This document shows, in pieces, positions 35,839 through 47,168 of a DNA stretch of 64,000 nucleotides (position 1 is its first letter; the number at the start of each line of letters is the position of its first letter). The notes below the pieces were generated by a model, which was not told where the DNA came from, made no database searches, and was given only the letters and a program-made list of their open reading frames with translations. The DNA comes from Copromyces sp. CBS 386.78. Taxonomy: Eukaryota > Ascomycota > Sordariomycetes > Sordariales > Sordariaceae. The stretch spans positions 248,001 through 312,000 of the forward strand of contig MU839094.1 in assembly GCA_030685235.1 (NCBI GenBank). The letters run 5' to 3'. The position numbers and the translations under genes were made by a program.

Positions 35839-38800
35839 TCAATCCTCCCACCCCTCCCCCCCTTCTCCCCCAAAATCATACGGATTCCACTCCTGCCCGG
35901 GATAAGACGTAGCGCTCATCATCGGCACCGCATCTTCTTCCTCTCCCTTCTTCTTTCCTCCAGCCGCCGCCCCATTCTGATACATCCCACCACCGTTGAT
36001 GTTGTCATCGTCCGAGAACACGGGGATTTTCTCCTCCTGCTCGCGAAGCAATTGTTTGCGCTTGGCTTCTTCGAAGATGGAGCGGTCGGTTAGGGGTTTG
36101 ACTATTCCCTTTGGGTTGGAGGGGTCGGTTGGGGGGCTGTTGGAGGGGGATGGGGCGATGAGGAAACCTGAGGCTGTGGTGATGACGCCGTTGGGGGCTT
36201 CAGGTTCGGTGGGCTGGTGGAGTTGTGGTTTGCTGGGTTCGGGGCTTTGGGTGGGGGATAGGTCGGGGGAGATGAGGATGGGTTGTTGTTGTGGTGCTAG
36301 CGCTGGCGCTGGTGCAGCAGGTTCCTGTCGAGGTTGGGGTTGGGGTGGCTGCTGTTGCGGCTGCTGGTGATGAATTGCGTCCTCCTTCGAGTCGGGGGAC
36401 TGGGCGGTGTCGTCAACTGAGACGATCATGACGTCGGCGATGCGAAGCTGCTGCTGCTGCTGCTGCTTTTGCTCGACATACTGGACCTGGCCTGGGATAA
36501 CCAGTTCCTCAGTCTCGTCCTTCGATGATCCCACAACTTCCCCGTGGTGGACATCTCCGTTTTTGATAGGCGCTGGATGAGCTGCGGTCGGTTCAGCTGC
36601 CTTCTCGACTTCGTGATGAAGATCATCAACAGGAGCCACGATGAAATGACTGTTTCCAGTTTCAGGAGACTCTTCACGAATATCGCTCAAACCATCGACA
36701 TTCTTCCCAATACTAGCTGAATCCTCCTTTTCAGTCTTGGGGAAACCATACCCATCCTCCTCTTCTATAGAATCACGTCTCTGCGGAAGGACAGGCGACT
36801 TAATCGACTGTCTCGGCGTCGCATCATAGATATTATTCTCCCCCACATGCCTATCCGGCGACCGATGCACATGGACCTCCTGCGCCTGTGCGCGAATGAA
36901 GCTAACAGTGGTAGGAGGCGGTGTCATAGGCCCATGCAGATGTTCATCCAGGAACGTGGGTTCCGGACTAATGGCTCTAGAGTGCGTTACACTGTCCGTG
37001 GCAGCAATTCCGTTCCACTGATGATGGTGGTCGTGATGGTCGTCATGGTTATCACCCTTCTTGTTGTCGAGACCCTTATCGTCATGATCCCCATTATCCA
37101 TGTCCTCATCAATCCGCAAACCCAGGAGTCGCTGGGCTACGTTAACTGGTTCCGGGCTGACGGTCCTCGAGTCCGGAGGAAAAGCTGCCGCGGATCCGGA
37201 ACGGGAGAGTTGTTGTTGGCCCTCGGGCATCAGAGTTACTCCGCTGTCGTTCGAGATGGGGGAGATCACGTTCATCGACGGGGATCCGTTGCTGGGTTGC
37301 AGGGACATGGCGCTAACTTGGCTTACTTGTCGTTGGGGGATGAGACCAGGGTTGGGCTGTTGCTGAAGTTGCTGCTGGGGCTCGCTCGCCGGAAGAGGTG
37401 GGTTAGGAGCATTCACGGCATCCGGGTTCACTGGTGAGAAGGATGTGTTCGGGAGGGGATGATTCGGCGGAGCGCGGGATGGCTGCGGCGGTGGCTGCTG
37501 GGACTGCTGCAGCTGAGGTTGAGGAGAAATGTTGCTAGCCTGTCTTGCTGTTCCGATGAAGGGGGGAGGAGTAGGTGAGATGCTCGGAGGATGCTGCGCA
37601 GAGTGCTCACTGCCCGGCGGAGGAGATGATGGGTGTACGGGAACGTGGAACACTGGTTGAGGTCCTCCGTGAGAAGTCGGTGGGGTGAAGATAGGAGTAG
37701 GGGTGCCAGCAGAAGGAGGCGTAGCCATTGGCACGCTTCCAGGAGGAGAGACCATGGGTACGTTCCCAGGAGGTCCAGGTGGCATAGATCCAGGCGGCAT
37801 TGGGCCACCGGGATGAGGAGCGTACATAAACGGTTGACCGGGAACAAGCCCGGGAGGCAACATCTGCGGCATTCCGGGCATCCCCGGAGGAGGCATCATC
37901 TGCCCTGGCATCGGCATGAAATAACCTTGCGGCGGCTGGCCAGGAACGTTTATGAAGTACGGCATCGGCATACCCATAGGAGAAGGCGTTGCCATCCCTT
38001 GTTGTACAAACCCATAACCAGCTGGAATGGGTACCTGGGCATACCGCTGTTCCTGTCCTGGAGGACCAGATGTCGCTGGGTTCTGGCCTTGATTGGGAGG
38101 CTGACCTGGACGTTGTTGGGCTTGACCTTGAGCGGCAAGTTGGGCTTGATGTTGCTGGAACCTCTGAAACATCTGGGCTTGCGCATGGGCTTGAGCTTGC
38201 GCGTGGAAGAATTGTTGCTGTGCAAAGGCTTGAGCTTGGGCCTGAGCTTGACCTGCTGCCATCTGGTTGGGATGCATCGGCTGTCCCGGTACCGGCGGTC
38301 TCTGCCCTTGAACAAGACCCGGAGCCGGGCCTGGCTGTCCCTGAACCATTTGTTGCGGCTGTTGGATCATCTGGGGCGCAGGTCTAGACTGATTGGGAGC
38401 AGCGCCAAGAGCGGATGTAACAGGTGGGCGGGTAGGCTGCTGCGATGGCTGCTGCGCAGGCGGGCGCATGGCAAGATCTGCTTGTGCCGGTGGACTAGGA
38501 GCTTTGGACGGATCCTGCCTCTCATTCTGATACTGCAAATGTGGACTTGGCCGTCGGTCTCCTAGTCCCGGGCGTGACTCTTGCTGCTGTTGCTGCTGCC
38601 CCGGCTGTTGCGGTTGTCCCTGTTGCGGTTGTCCAGGCAGCTGGCTCTGAGGAGGCTGCAAACCTAGCTGCCTTTGTGGTTGCTGCTGTGTTTGAGCTTG
38701 GTTCGGCTGGAACTGTCCTTGGTTGGCTTGAGGTGACTGGGGCTGAGATCTTGAAGGCTGGGACTCTCCTTGCTTGGCATTGCCACCCCGTTTCAAAGCG

Positions 38801-39928
38801 CTCATGAACGACGACTTGCTCTTCTCCTGAGAGATTGTTGGCGAGGTCTGTTGCTTTGTGCCCCTGAAAAACTTTGAGATAGTGCTCTGCTCCTTCTCTT
38901 GAGGCGGAGGTGCTGTAGTCATGACATTCTGAGGGGGAAAACCGGGGCTGGGTGGCGTAGGTCTCTGGGATGGTTGTTGCTGTTGTTGTTGCTGTGTCGG
39001 AAAGCCAGGGCCCACATTTGTCGCGCGAGGTAGCGAATGACTAGGAGGAGGAGTGTTTTGGCTGGGACTGCCTTGACCAAGGCTCTGCGGGCTAGCTGGC
39101 ATAGGCTGAGGTTGTTGTTGTTGGCGACCCGGGGCTTGGTTTTCCTGGTCTTGCGGACCTGGGCTTTCTTGACCCGCCCGCTGGGTAGAGATGGGAATAT
39201 CGGGAAGTGACTTTCCACCTTGGGATGCCAACGTATGCTGGGAATCAGAAGGGCGTTGGGTTCCCAAGCTTGACGGGGGTTGCGAACTCGGTGGACTCTG
39301 GGATTGAGGATGAGGTTGAGCTGAGGAGACCGAAGCCCCCCTTTGGCGTTGTTGTTGCTGTGGCATAAGACCAGGAGGGACCTGGGCTGAGACAACCCTG
39401 GACCCTACCGGCTTTCGCGCAGGCAACTGATTTGGCAGATTACCGTTCATTCCGAGAGTATACATGCTGGGCAAGTTGCTGCCTTGAGAAAACGTCCGGC
39501 CGTGACCTCCGTTCGGTGCCACCGGAGGCGCCTGTCCATTGGTGGCGGGAGGTTTGCTTTGCTGGGGACGAGACTTCTCGACAGTGGATTGAGTGTCTGA
39601 AATTGCCGGAGAAGCAACGGGCGGGCTGACAGGACCATTAGGGATTGCATTTGAGCCATTAGGTTGACCCTGGCGAATGTCGAGCTGCTGTTGATGCTGT
39701 TGCTGCGGCAGACTCTGTGGATCTCCATTTTGCCCCTGCAACGAAGGCTGAGATTGCTGCATGTTAGGCTGAGGTCGTTGCTGACCTAGCATCTGCCCTT
39801 GCATCTGCATCTGCTGCAGCTGATGCATGCCTGGATGTCCCTGTTGCATGAACTGCTGATGTTGAGGAGGAAGCTGACCAGAGAAGATCACCAACTTCCC
39901 ATCAGGACCAACCGGGAACTGTTGACGA

Positions 39929-39969
<41 letters not shown>

Positions 39970-41844
39970 GGGGAACCGCCCTTGCCCAGGGGGCGGCATC
40001 GTTATTTGTCCTCGTCCCATTCCTTGTTGTAGCGTCTGCCTGGGGTCCATGAGCGGCTGGCCAGCCCCGTTACCTGGCACTGGCTTGGCATCCTTGTTCT
40101 TAAACATGCCGAATATTCCCCCAGAGGGTTTCCTGGCCTTTTCGCTTTCGGCAATAGAGGCAAGGGACTGATGTTGCTGAGGAGGAACCTGACCCGAAGT
40201 CTTTGGCCGCAACGGAGACATTGGGTTGGCGCCACTCATAGTAACGGGTTGTTGTACCTGATGCTGACCTTGAGGTTGGCCCTGCATTGTAGGCCTAGCG
40301 GATTGGGCGCTTCCAAATGTTCGGTGGATCTCCTGCTGCGATGACCGACTGAACATGGCCTTGAGGCCCATTCGACTCTTCTTCGGCTGATGCTGCTGGT
40401 GCTGAGGAGGGGGTGACTGTAACCCGCCGTTCACGGGCGTGGTGCTGCCATGAGCAATGATGCTCTCCTTACTTTGGGGGGCCTCCGTTCCGGCTGCGGC
40501 ACCTAGCGCACTGAACATTTGCGCGCGTCTCTGCTCCAGTCCTCCTGTTTCATCAGTTATGACACTGGCATCGGAAACCGCGTCACTTGTGACCGGAGTA
40601 CCTGCCCCAACCCTGTTGCGGAGACTCGAGAAAATACCCGAGTTACGTCTTGCCCTGTTCCCATCGGCAGCTGGGATCGGACCGGGTGCCGGGAGGTCAT
40701 CGATGTCCGCATTCGCCTGTGACAACGACTTCCCGCGCGGACGCTGCTCGATGAGATTCCCGGAATTCTCCTGGCCATCGAGTTGCGGGCCTTGGCCGTT
40801 CTGGTCTACCGGCTGACTTTGTGGTTGCTGCTCCACGTCTGGAGCCCTCTGGCTCCGCGGCGATGCCGGAACGCCCGTCTCTTTGTCGAACCCATAAAAG
40901 GGTTGCTGTGAAGCATTGCTAGGCGAGTGTCTGTGACGATTCGTGGGCTGTAGTGGCTCAGACAGATGAGACTCCTGCAAGTTCCAGTTTCCTTGCGGGA
41001 ACCTTCCTGCCAAGTGAGGAGGAGGCATCATGACGGGGGCCCGGCCGTTGGCTGGCGTGAGTTGTGGAGCCACGGGCGGAGCTCCGCCGTTCATGGCAGG
41101 GAGGGGAGCCCCGGGTGCTCCCGCCGGGGCCGATCCGGATTGCCCCTGGGCGTTGCCTGGTGGACCGGGTAGACCTGGCTGGGTCTGGACCGGCGATTGA
41201 CCTGGCACGGATCCAGTACCAGGAGGTGATGGGAAACCATTGGGCAATGATTGACCTTGTTGGATTTGCATTTGTTGACCCTGAGCCGGACCTTGAGCGG
41301 GGCGATACATACTTTGGATGAATTGGCCTGGTGGAGGTGTCTGGATCGTGAACTGATGGCCGTGCGGTGGTTCTACACCACCGGCAGTCTGGTTCGTAGC
41401 CATGGGTATGATTTCAGACACAGTTTGTTGCGGGGTTGCGACACCGATTTGTTGTTCACCTTGTTGTTGCCGTTGTTGCTGATACTGGGTTGAGTTTCGC
41501 GGGGTAGCGTCGGCGGCGTCACTGTATGTGCTATTGTTGTCGCCGGCAGAACCTTCAACCTGGAAGGGTCTTAGTAGAGATGAAAAGGTAGATGCGCGAG
41601 AAATTGGAGGCAGCCCTATAAAAGACGGATGTCGATACGGCGCATTGGCACCATCAGACTGTGGCTGCGGCTGGAACGTTGAATGCAACTGGAAATGCGA
41701 CTGCGGGGCGTGGCCCTGGTGCTGCTGCAGTTGTTGCTGATGTTGCGGTGGTTGGTGCGGGTGGAAGTAGACCTGCTGCGATTCGTTTCCAGCCGAATGC
41801 GTATAGTCTTGGCCGTTATGCGCGGCTTGCGTGTGAGCTGCCAT
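35839..41844 (-). CDS. giant Gln/Pro-rich disordered protein (2001 residues)
   Basis: Not recognised; no globular catalytic domain is visible. It is one uninterrupted frame of 2001 residues, starting MAAHTQAAHNGQ, made mostly of Gln, Pro, Gly and Ser. Islands of conservation-like sequence stand out: PSFIGLPPISRASTFSSLL (73-91), RRNSGIFSSLRNR (399-411), KKSRMGLKAMFSR (488-500), RKPSGGIFGMFKNK (571-584), STISKFFRG (about 986) and KSSFMSALKRGG (about 1008). A pure CAG run encodes poly-Gln (near residue 630). The C-terminus has KRKQLLREQEEKIPVFSDDD, then SYPGQEWNPYDFGG. Such proteins often scaffold assemblies or condense; that role is inference. A 2 kb upstream spacer separates it from the next gene. 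The coding call is strong because 6 kb stays open with sensible codon use. Confidence 0.85.
39931..39966 (-). repeat. CAG trinucleotide repeat, 12 units (poly-Gln)
   Basis: Twelve uninterrupted CTG triplets on the plus strand read as CAG on the coding strand of the Q-rich protein. The run is likely length-variable between strains. Confidence 0.95.
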
Positions 41845-43910
41845 GTGAGAAGTGAGGTCGACGATCTGTCGCGTGGAGGTGGTGATGGCAAAGTGACTTT
41901 TTGGTCAGTACATATCAATGTTAGCAACGCTCTCCTGCCAGTGGACGAGCACAAGCAGCGGTGGAGTCCGAGTGAGATATCGCTGTGAGACGACAGCGTA
42001 GGACGTGTCACTGTCACTATCGTCTTACTTCTCGATGTTCAGACTATTACCAGTCTTTGCATCCACGTCTTTCTCCCGCAATTGCTTCTCGAGCGTTTCC
42101 CTTAGCACGCGATTTCCACTTTCGATTCGTTCCTGGTCAACGGCACCAGCAGCCGAGGAGCTTGGGCCTCCAGATGATGATTTTGGTGGAGCTACGCTCG
42201 CTCGTGGGGAAGCTTCGTTCTGGATGAGTGAATCCGAGCTTCAATTTGTGTTGATATTATGGTGACAGAAGTAGAGTGATCGTGTTGTTTGCTGGTTGAT
42301 CTGGTGTTACTGCAGGCTGTTGAGCTCCGACTCATACGGTGTGGTGGGTGTATGCGGTCTTGAGGGGGTTTCCGATATAGGTAGGCGACAAGCTCAGGCT
42401 GGCTGTAACAGCGGCTAGCAATCGACCCTTGAAGCTGGCCAAAGCCCGCGTCTCAACGATTGCCGTTGTGTTGACTGAGAAGCTTCTTTGGCAGCAAGGT
42501 GAGAGATGGACACGTAGAAGTTGAAGAGAGGAATTGCGCGTCAAGGTCAGGAACTGCTGAGGCGGGAAAGGTGAAGGGACAAGTCACAAGGCAGACGCGG
42601 TCCGGCCTGAAGATTCCTGCTGCAGGTGCTGAAATTGCGGGAGCCGGGACTCCTGGTCGAAGCCCACCCCCAGCGTCTCTTTCGGACAGGGGTCCGGGAA
42701 CTGAAGCACCAACACGCCGTGCATGCCCTGTTAGGGTCGACAGGGACCTGAAGGATTCGCTGGGCTTGCTGGGCTGAGATGGGCGCTTCATCCCTTCGGT
42801 CCAGGGATATGTCCATGGCGGATGAGATCCCGATAGCGTTCTATTACGACCACCTTCCGCTATGGTTCCCTTTGAAGGCATTTGACGAGCTACATTGCCT
42901 TGAAATTGTGATCACGATATAGCTTCCGTTATAAACTCGGGCGGTGAGAATCGGTCATCCTAAGTAGAAATTCTGGTTAGCGAGCTGATGACAGGATCAG
43001 AAGAGCCGGACGAGCCAGGGTCATAGCCGAAGCGGGCAGGCAGTGTGAGAAGTGTGTGACAATCGAACGGCCCTGCACGAGCTGGAACGCACCGTTGCAC
43101 TCAATGGACACAGTCTGATAGGAAACGTGGTCTAGGGAAGTTGGGGGAGCACAAAGCTGGGCCACCATGCTGGGCTACGGGAAACCTGCCAGTCTCGGCC
43201 CTACAAATCGATAATGTGGAGAAGCAAACGGCAGCCAACAATGGCGGGGACAGCGAGAGACAGTGCCGCCGCCAAGCAGATCTTTGGAATCGGGAGAATT
43301 GGATTATGTGGACGGTCGATGTCATTGTGCGACTGGAATGAGGCACGCCATGCTGCTCATAGTTTCGTGCCGACGATATGGAAGAATGGAAGAGGAATGG
43401 AAGTCGACGGCCGGGGCTGTGGAAGATCGTCTGTGACATCTGAGGATACGAGGCATGTAATGGCTGGCCGGCTCATCAAGGCGAAGAACTTCCTTATATA
43501 GCTTGTCACCATCTTTGGCATCCAATCTCTCAATGGGCATACAAGATTTCTCCCGTCACTTTTCCCCTTCACACATGATCCGTGTTGAGAACATAAAAGC
43601 CTGAACATTTCCATGGAACTCCACATTACATATCAAGCCGCACCAACATGATAATACATCGCAGTAGGCCAGTAAAAAATCAAACAAGAAATTGGGAATC
43701 AACCGCGTGGTATCAATGGCAAACCGTTCCCTGTCAAATGTGTGCAATACCTGCGTCAGGATTGCGAGCTCTGCCAGAATCCACAACTGAGTAGGCCATA
43801 CCCGAAAAAAAAGAGGTTCATTAGATGGCAAGACAGTTCCGGTAATGCCAAAAGTCAAGTCAAGGCTAAAGTAAAGGAGGGCTGCGTGTCGACCAAGATG
43901 GGACCGAAAC
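41845..43910. promoter_or_regulatory. promoter/leader of Q-rich protein and 3' flank of next gene
   Basis: About 2.1 kb. It must contain the Q-rich gene promoter and long leader. Open frames on both strands (for example 42453-42881) are low-complexity and unsupported. Confidence 0.4.
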
Positions 43911-46900
43911 CTAGAAGAATACCTTGTCGCCAGTTCCCTTCAACTTGTTCTTTCCCTTGCTGAGCAGACCCTTCCCGGCCTTGCCAGCTGCAAAAAGGAG
44001 TTCTTTGCCCTTGGTTCCAACCTGCTGGCTCGAATGCGCAAAGCCCGAGTGCCCATGGGGCAACGATGGCGGCATTGGCATGTTGGTTCCTGGCCGTCCA
44101 CCTTGCTGGAAGTAACCCGGGCTGGGTGCCATAGCCTCTCCGCTTTGCTGCGCATCCAATGGCGTAACAGGTATCGTCAGCGAGTCCTTGAAGGACGACA
44201 TAGCGTTCGAGTGTTCGGGATGCTTGGATCTCATAGCCAGGAGCCACTCCTCCAATCCCGTGTCAATAGCGGCGAACTGCAATCGGGTTTCGTTGTAGTG
44301 CCCAAGTCGATCAGCCGATGAAGGCATTTCCATGATTTGCCGAAATGATATGATATTGACCGGGTCCTTTGGTCCCGCTGAGGCGGAGCGACTGGAAGGC
44401 TTCTCCCCGAAGGCGGGATGCTGCTCCGAAGGTTGAACAAGAATCTTATCGTGACCCGCGGACAGAGCCCGGCGGCGGGATTCAGCATCCTCATCTGAGC
44501 TAGCAGAGACGGGGGAAGCCGGCTCCAACATAGACCGCGATGGAAGCGTGCTGACTTCCGATACGTCATGAGATATCCCGCCCGATGCTGCCTGAACCGG
44601 CTTGTTCGCAGTTTCTGTCGAAGTAGAACTGGGCTCGTCGGCATTCGACAGCGTGAGTGCCATTGTTTCTCCATTCTTTTCTGCAGCTGGTGTCGAAGAA
44701 GCAAAGGAAACGCCATCAGGGCCAGATCTCCGGGACTTTTGCTCGGCATGGTATGCAGTATCCACTTCAGGAGCGTCTGAGGCGTCTTGCTCGGAGGGTC
44801 CTTCCCAGGAGAAGCGACGCCGTAACTCGAAGGCCCCAGACGTTTCCCCTGTCGAATCTTGCTTGGACATCGAAGTAGCGGCACCAGATCCAGAACTTGT
44901 AGAGGTAGCAACAGAGAGAGGCGCTACAACAACACCCTTTGACGTGCCAGCCGCCACGGGTGTAGGTGTATCTGTTGCAGCCGGTTGCGTGGTAACACCC
45001 GGTTTCGTTTGACTTTGGTTGTCCTCGCTCGCAGCAAAATAGTCACCGTATACATCTCCAAAATAGCTGCTCTGTCGGGTAGCATCTGCAACAGGGTGAT
45101 TTGGTGTTGACGATGACCGGGCAATATCCAGAAAGCTGCCAGATATCTCAGGGTCACCCAAAAACTTGGTTATCTCATCCCTGAGCAGGTCACTTTCTTT
45201 GAGCGGAGAATCGCCGGGCGTATTCAAGTTCGAGCCACCACCTATGTTCGGGGAAGGTAGCACGTGCAGTGGCTCAGCAGACTTGCTCCCTAGCAAACCA
45301 CGGTTAAAGTTTAGCGGTGCAGTCGGAGTGATGTCCCGGCGTTCTGAAGGTTCCATTATCGGCGCAAGACTTGCGTGCGTGTCTTTATCTGAGGTGGGTG
45401 TTGCCTGAGCAGCTTCCCCATCAGATGTCGAATGGGAGGATTCGATAGCTGCTTCATTCGTTTCGCTGGTGCCGTACAGGTCGTGCTGTTGAGATTGATC
45501 AAAGCTTGACGAACGTTCAGCATCAGCATGGAATTTGGCGACGAGTGACGCACTGGGAGGCTGGGGAAAGTTGCTCGTCATATTCGAAAAAGTATCGTTA
45601 CGAGCCGGCGGGGGAGTTTCTCCTGGTGTGGACAATGTTTCGGTTACCCAACCACCTGGAAGGCGCGGGCGGACAGCCTGTTTGTCCATATCAGATGAAA
45701 TAGTTTCCGGTGGCGTTTCCATTGTATATGGCAGTTGTTGAGGAGCGTTAGCAACTGCATGGGATTCATTAGCATGGTCTTGGGTGTACAGCAGCCCAAC
45801 AGACTGGTTAGGCGGTGATTCAGAGCGAATGGGTTCCTGTGCGAACTGCGGTGTTGCATCAGACACCGCCGCACCTCCGATAGAAGGTGGTGGCGCTTGT
45901 GCGGTAGACACAGGTTCGGCGACTGGCAGTGAGGGAGGCGCCACACTGGGGTTTGCCGGTGTAACGATACCGTGTTCTGAGTTGCCACCCTTTTCGGCAC
46001 GTTCGTCTGTAGAGATCCCTTCTGGTTCAGGAGCCTTTGCTGGGCTAGAAGGGGTTGAGATGTCTGGAATGGAAGCCAGTTGAGGCGCTAGAACCGAAAA
46101 CCGAGTAGAAAACAGATCTTCTCCGAACCCCGACAAGCGTGTGAGATCCGGCAGTTTGGGACTTGTCGAGAACCGCTGGACCTTGTCCTCTTCTTCTTCA
46201 AAAGCGACAGGTTCGACCCCAGACTCCTTTGACGCAGTCCCGGCGAGCAATCCTTCGACCCCATATTCGCTGTTTCGCTCCATCACTGGAGCTAGACTCG
46301 GCCTCCCACCCCACGGATTCTCACCACCTTCATTGCCTGTTGCACTACCTCGACGTTCCTGGTGACCTAGTCCCGAGTTCAGGCCCGCAGTTTGAGCCCC
46401 GTTGGCCAGCTGTCTCTGGTTGACGAATCCCGAAGGCTGTGGCCCCGCATTGTTGTCCTCGGCCAATCGTCGATATATATCAGTAGGTTGTGGAAGGGGC
46501 AGCGGCTTGTTAGGCGATACCGGGGACCTGGCGTTGGGGGAGGCCGATCGAGCGTCTGACCACGGTCTTTGCGTTGGGACGGCCCAAGTGGTAGACCTGG
46601 GTTGGCGGGTCGGGTCGGTCATGTCCGGGATCTCGCGAGCACCCATACTGCTCTTGCGCGGAGGAAACTGTGTAGGGGCCGCGCCCGGGCCGACATTCTG
46701 GGGCATTGTAGCCACGCGCATCATGGACGGAAGCACCTGTTTACCTCCAACCACGGGTGAACTGGCCCGAGGCGCATCGTATTGAGGCTGTCCAAAAGTG
46801 CCTGTTCTTTCCAGGGCAGTCGGTGTCGCTGGCGTCGATGAGGCTGCTACCATTTGAGCGATACGGCCCGAGGGAGCAGCTGGTGGTTGCTGAGTTTGTA

Positions 46901-47168
46901 GATGCAATGCTGGCGTATATGGCTTGTACTGCTTAGCGGGCTGTCGAGAGGCTGATGCAGGTTCCTCGTCCACATCGTCATACTCCTCGCTCCCCCAATC
47001 GTCGCCGTCGTAGTTCTGTGGCTTGAAATTGGCCCATTTTCTCGTCTTCGAGCGGTTGACGTTGATTTGATATTTGTTGTTCGGACTCGGAGCGCCAGGG
47101 TTTCTGTGTGTGGTGTCGGACGGGCCTTTAGCAACTGCGGGCTGAGAAGCGACCTGCTCGGGCATCAT
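43911..47168 (-). CDS. disordered fungal protein with conserved N- and C-terminal segments (1085 residues)
   Basis: Not recognised by name. I chose the start at MMPEQVASQP (47168) because the frame upstream of it is Cys/His-rich and unlike the rest. Residues about 35-65 hold INVNRSKTRKWANFKPQNYD and GDDWGSEEYDD, a conserved-looking acidic/aromatic segment. The middle 900 residues are Pro/Ser/Thr-rich and disordered. Near the C-terminus a compact segment reads ISFRQIMEMPSSADRLGHYN, then QFAAIDTGLEEWLLAM, probably a small helical domain. The protein ends in a Lys/Gly-rich amphipathic stretch (GKELLFAAGKAGKGLLSKGK, then NKLKGTGDKVFF), which could touch membrane. The arrangement resembles large filamentous-fungal proteins of unknown function; no function is assigned. 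Confidence 0.8.
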   Translation of the reverse strand: MMPEQVASQPAVAKGPSDTTHRNPGAPSPNNKYQINVNRSKTRKWANFKPQNYDGDDWGSEEYDDVDEEPASASRQPAKQYKPYTPALHLQTQQPPAAPSGRIAQMVAASSTPATPTALERTGTFGQPQYDAPRASSPVVGGKQVLPSMMRVATMPQNVGPGAAPTQFPPRKSSMGAREIPDMTDPTRQPRSTTWAVPTQRPWSDARSASPNARSPVSPNKPLPLPQPTDIYRRLAEDNNAGPQPSGFVNQRQLANGAQTAGLNSGLGHQERRGSATGNEGGENPWGGRPSLAPVMERNSEYGVEGLLAGTASKESGVEPVAFEEEEDKVQRFSTSPKLPDLTRLSGFGEDLFSTRFSVLAPQLASIPDISTPSSPAKAPEPEGISTDERAEKGGNSEHGIVTPANPSVAPPSLPVAEPVSTAQAPPPSIGGAAVSDATPQFAQEPIRSESPPNQSVGLLYTQDHANESHAVANAPQQLPYTMETPPETISSDMDKQAVRPRLPGGWVTETLSTPGETPPPARNDTFSNMTSNFPQPPSASLVAKFHADAERSSSFDQSQQHDLYGTSETNEAAIESSHSTSDGEAAQATPTSDKDTHASLAPIMEPSERRDITPTAPLNFNRGLLGSKSAEPLHVLPSPNIGGGSNLNTPGDSPLKESDLLRDEITKFLGDPEISGSFLDIARSSSTPNHPVADATRQSSYFGDVYGDYFAASEDNQSQTKPGVTTQPAATDTPTPVAAGTSKGVVVAPLSVATSTSSGSGAATSMSKQDSTGETSGAFELRRRFSWEGPSEQDASDAPEVDTAYHAEQKSRRSGPDGVSFASSTPAAEKNGETMALTLSNADEPSSTSTETANKPVQAASGGISHDVSEVSTLPSRSMLEPASPVSASSDEDAESRRRALSAGHDKILVQPSEQHPAFGEKPSSRSASAGPKDPVNIISFRQIMEMPSSADRLGHYNETRLQFAAIDTGLEEWLLAMRSKHPEHSNAMSSFKDSLTIPVTPLDAQQSGEAMAPSPGYFQQGGRPGTNMPMPPSLPHGHSGFAHSSQQVGTKGKELLFAAGKAGKGLLSKGKNKLKGTGDKVFF

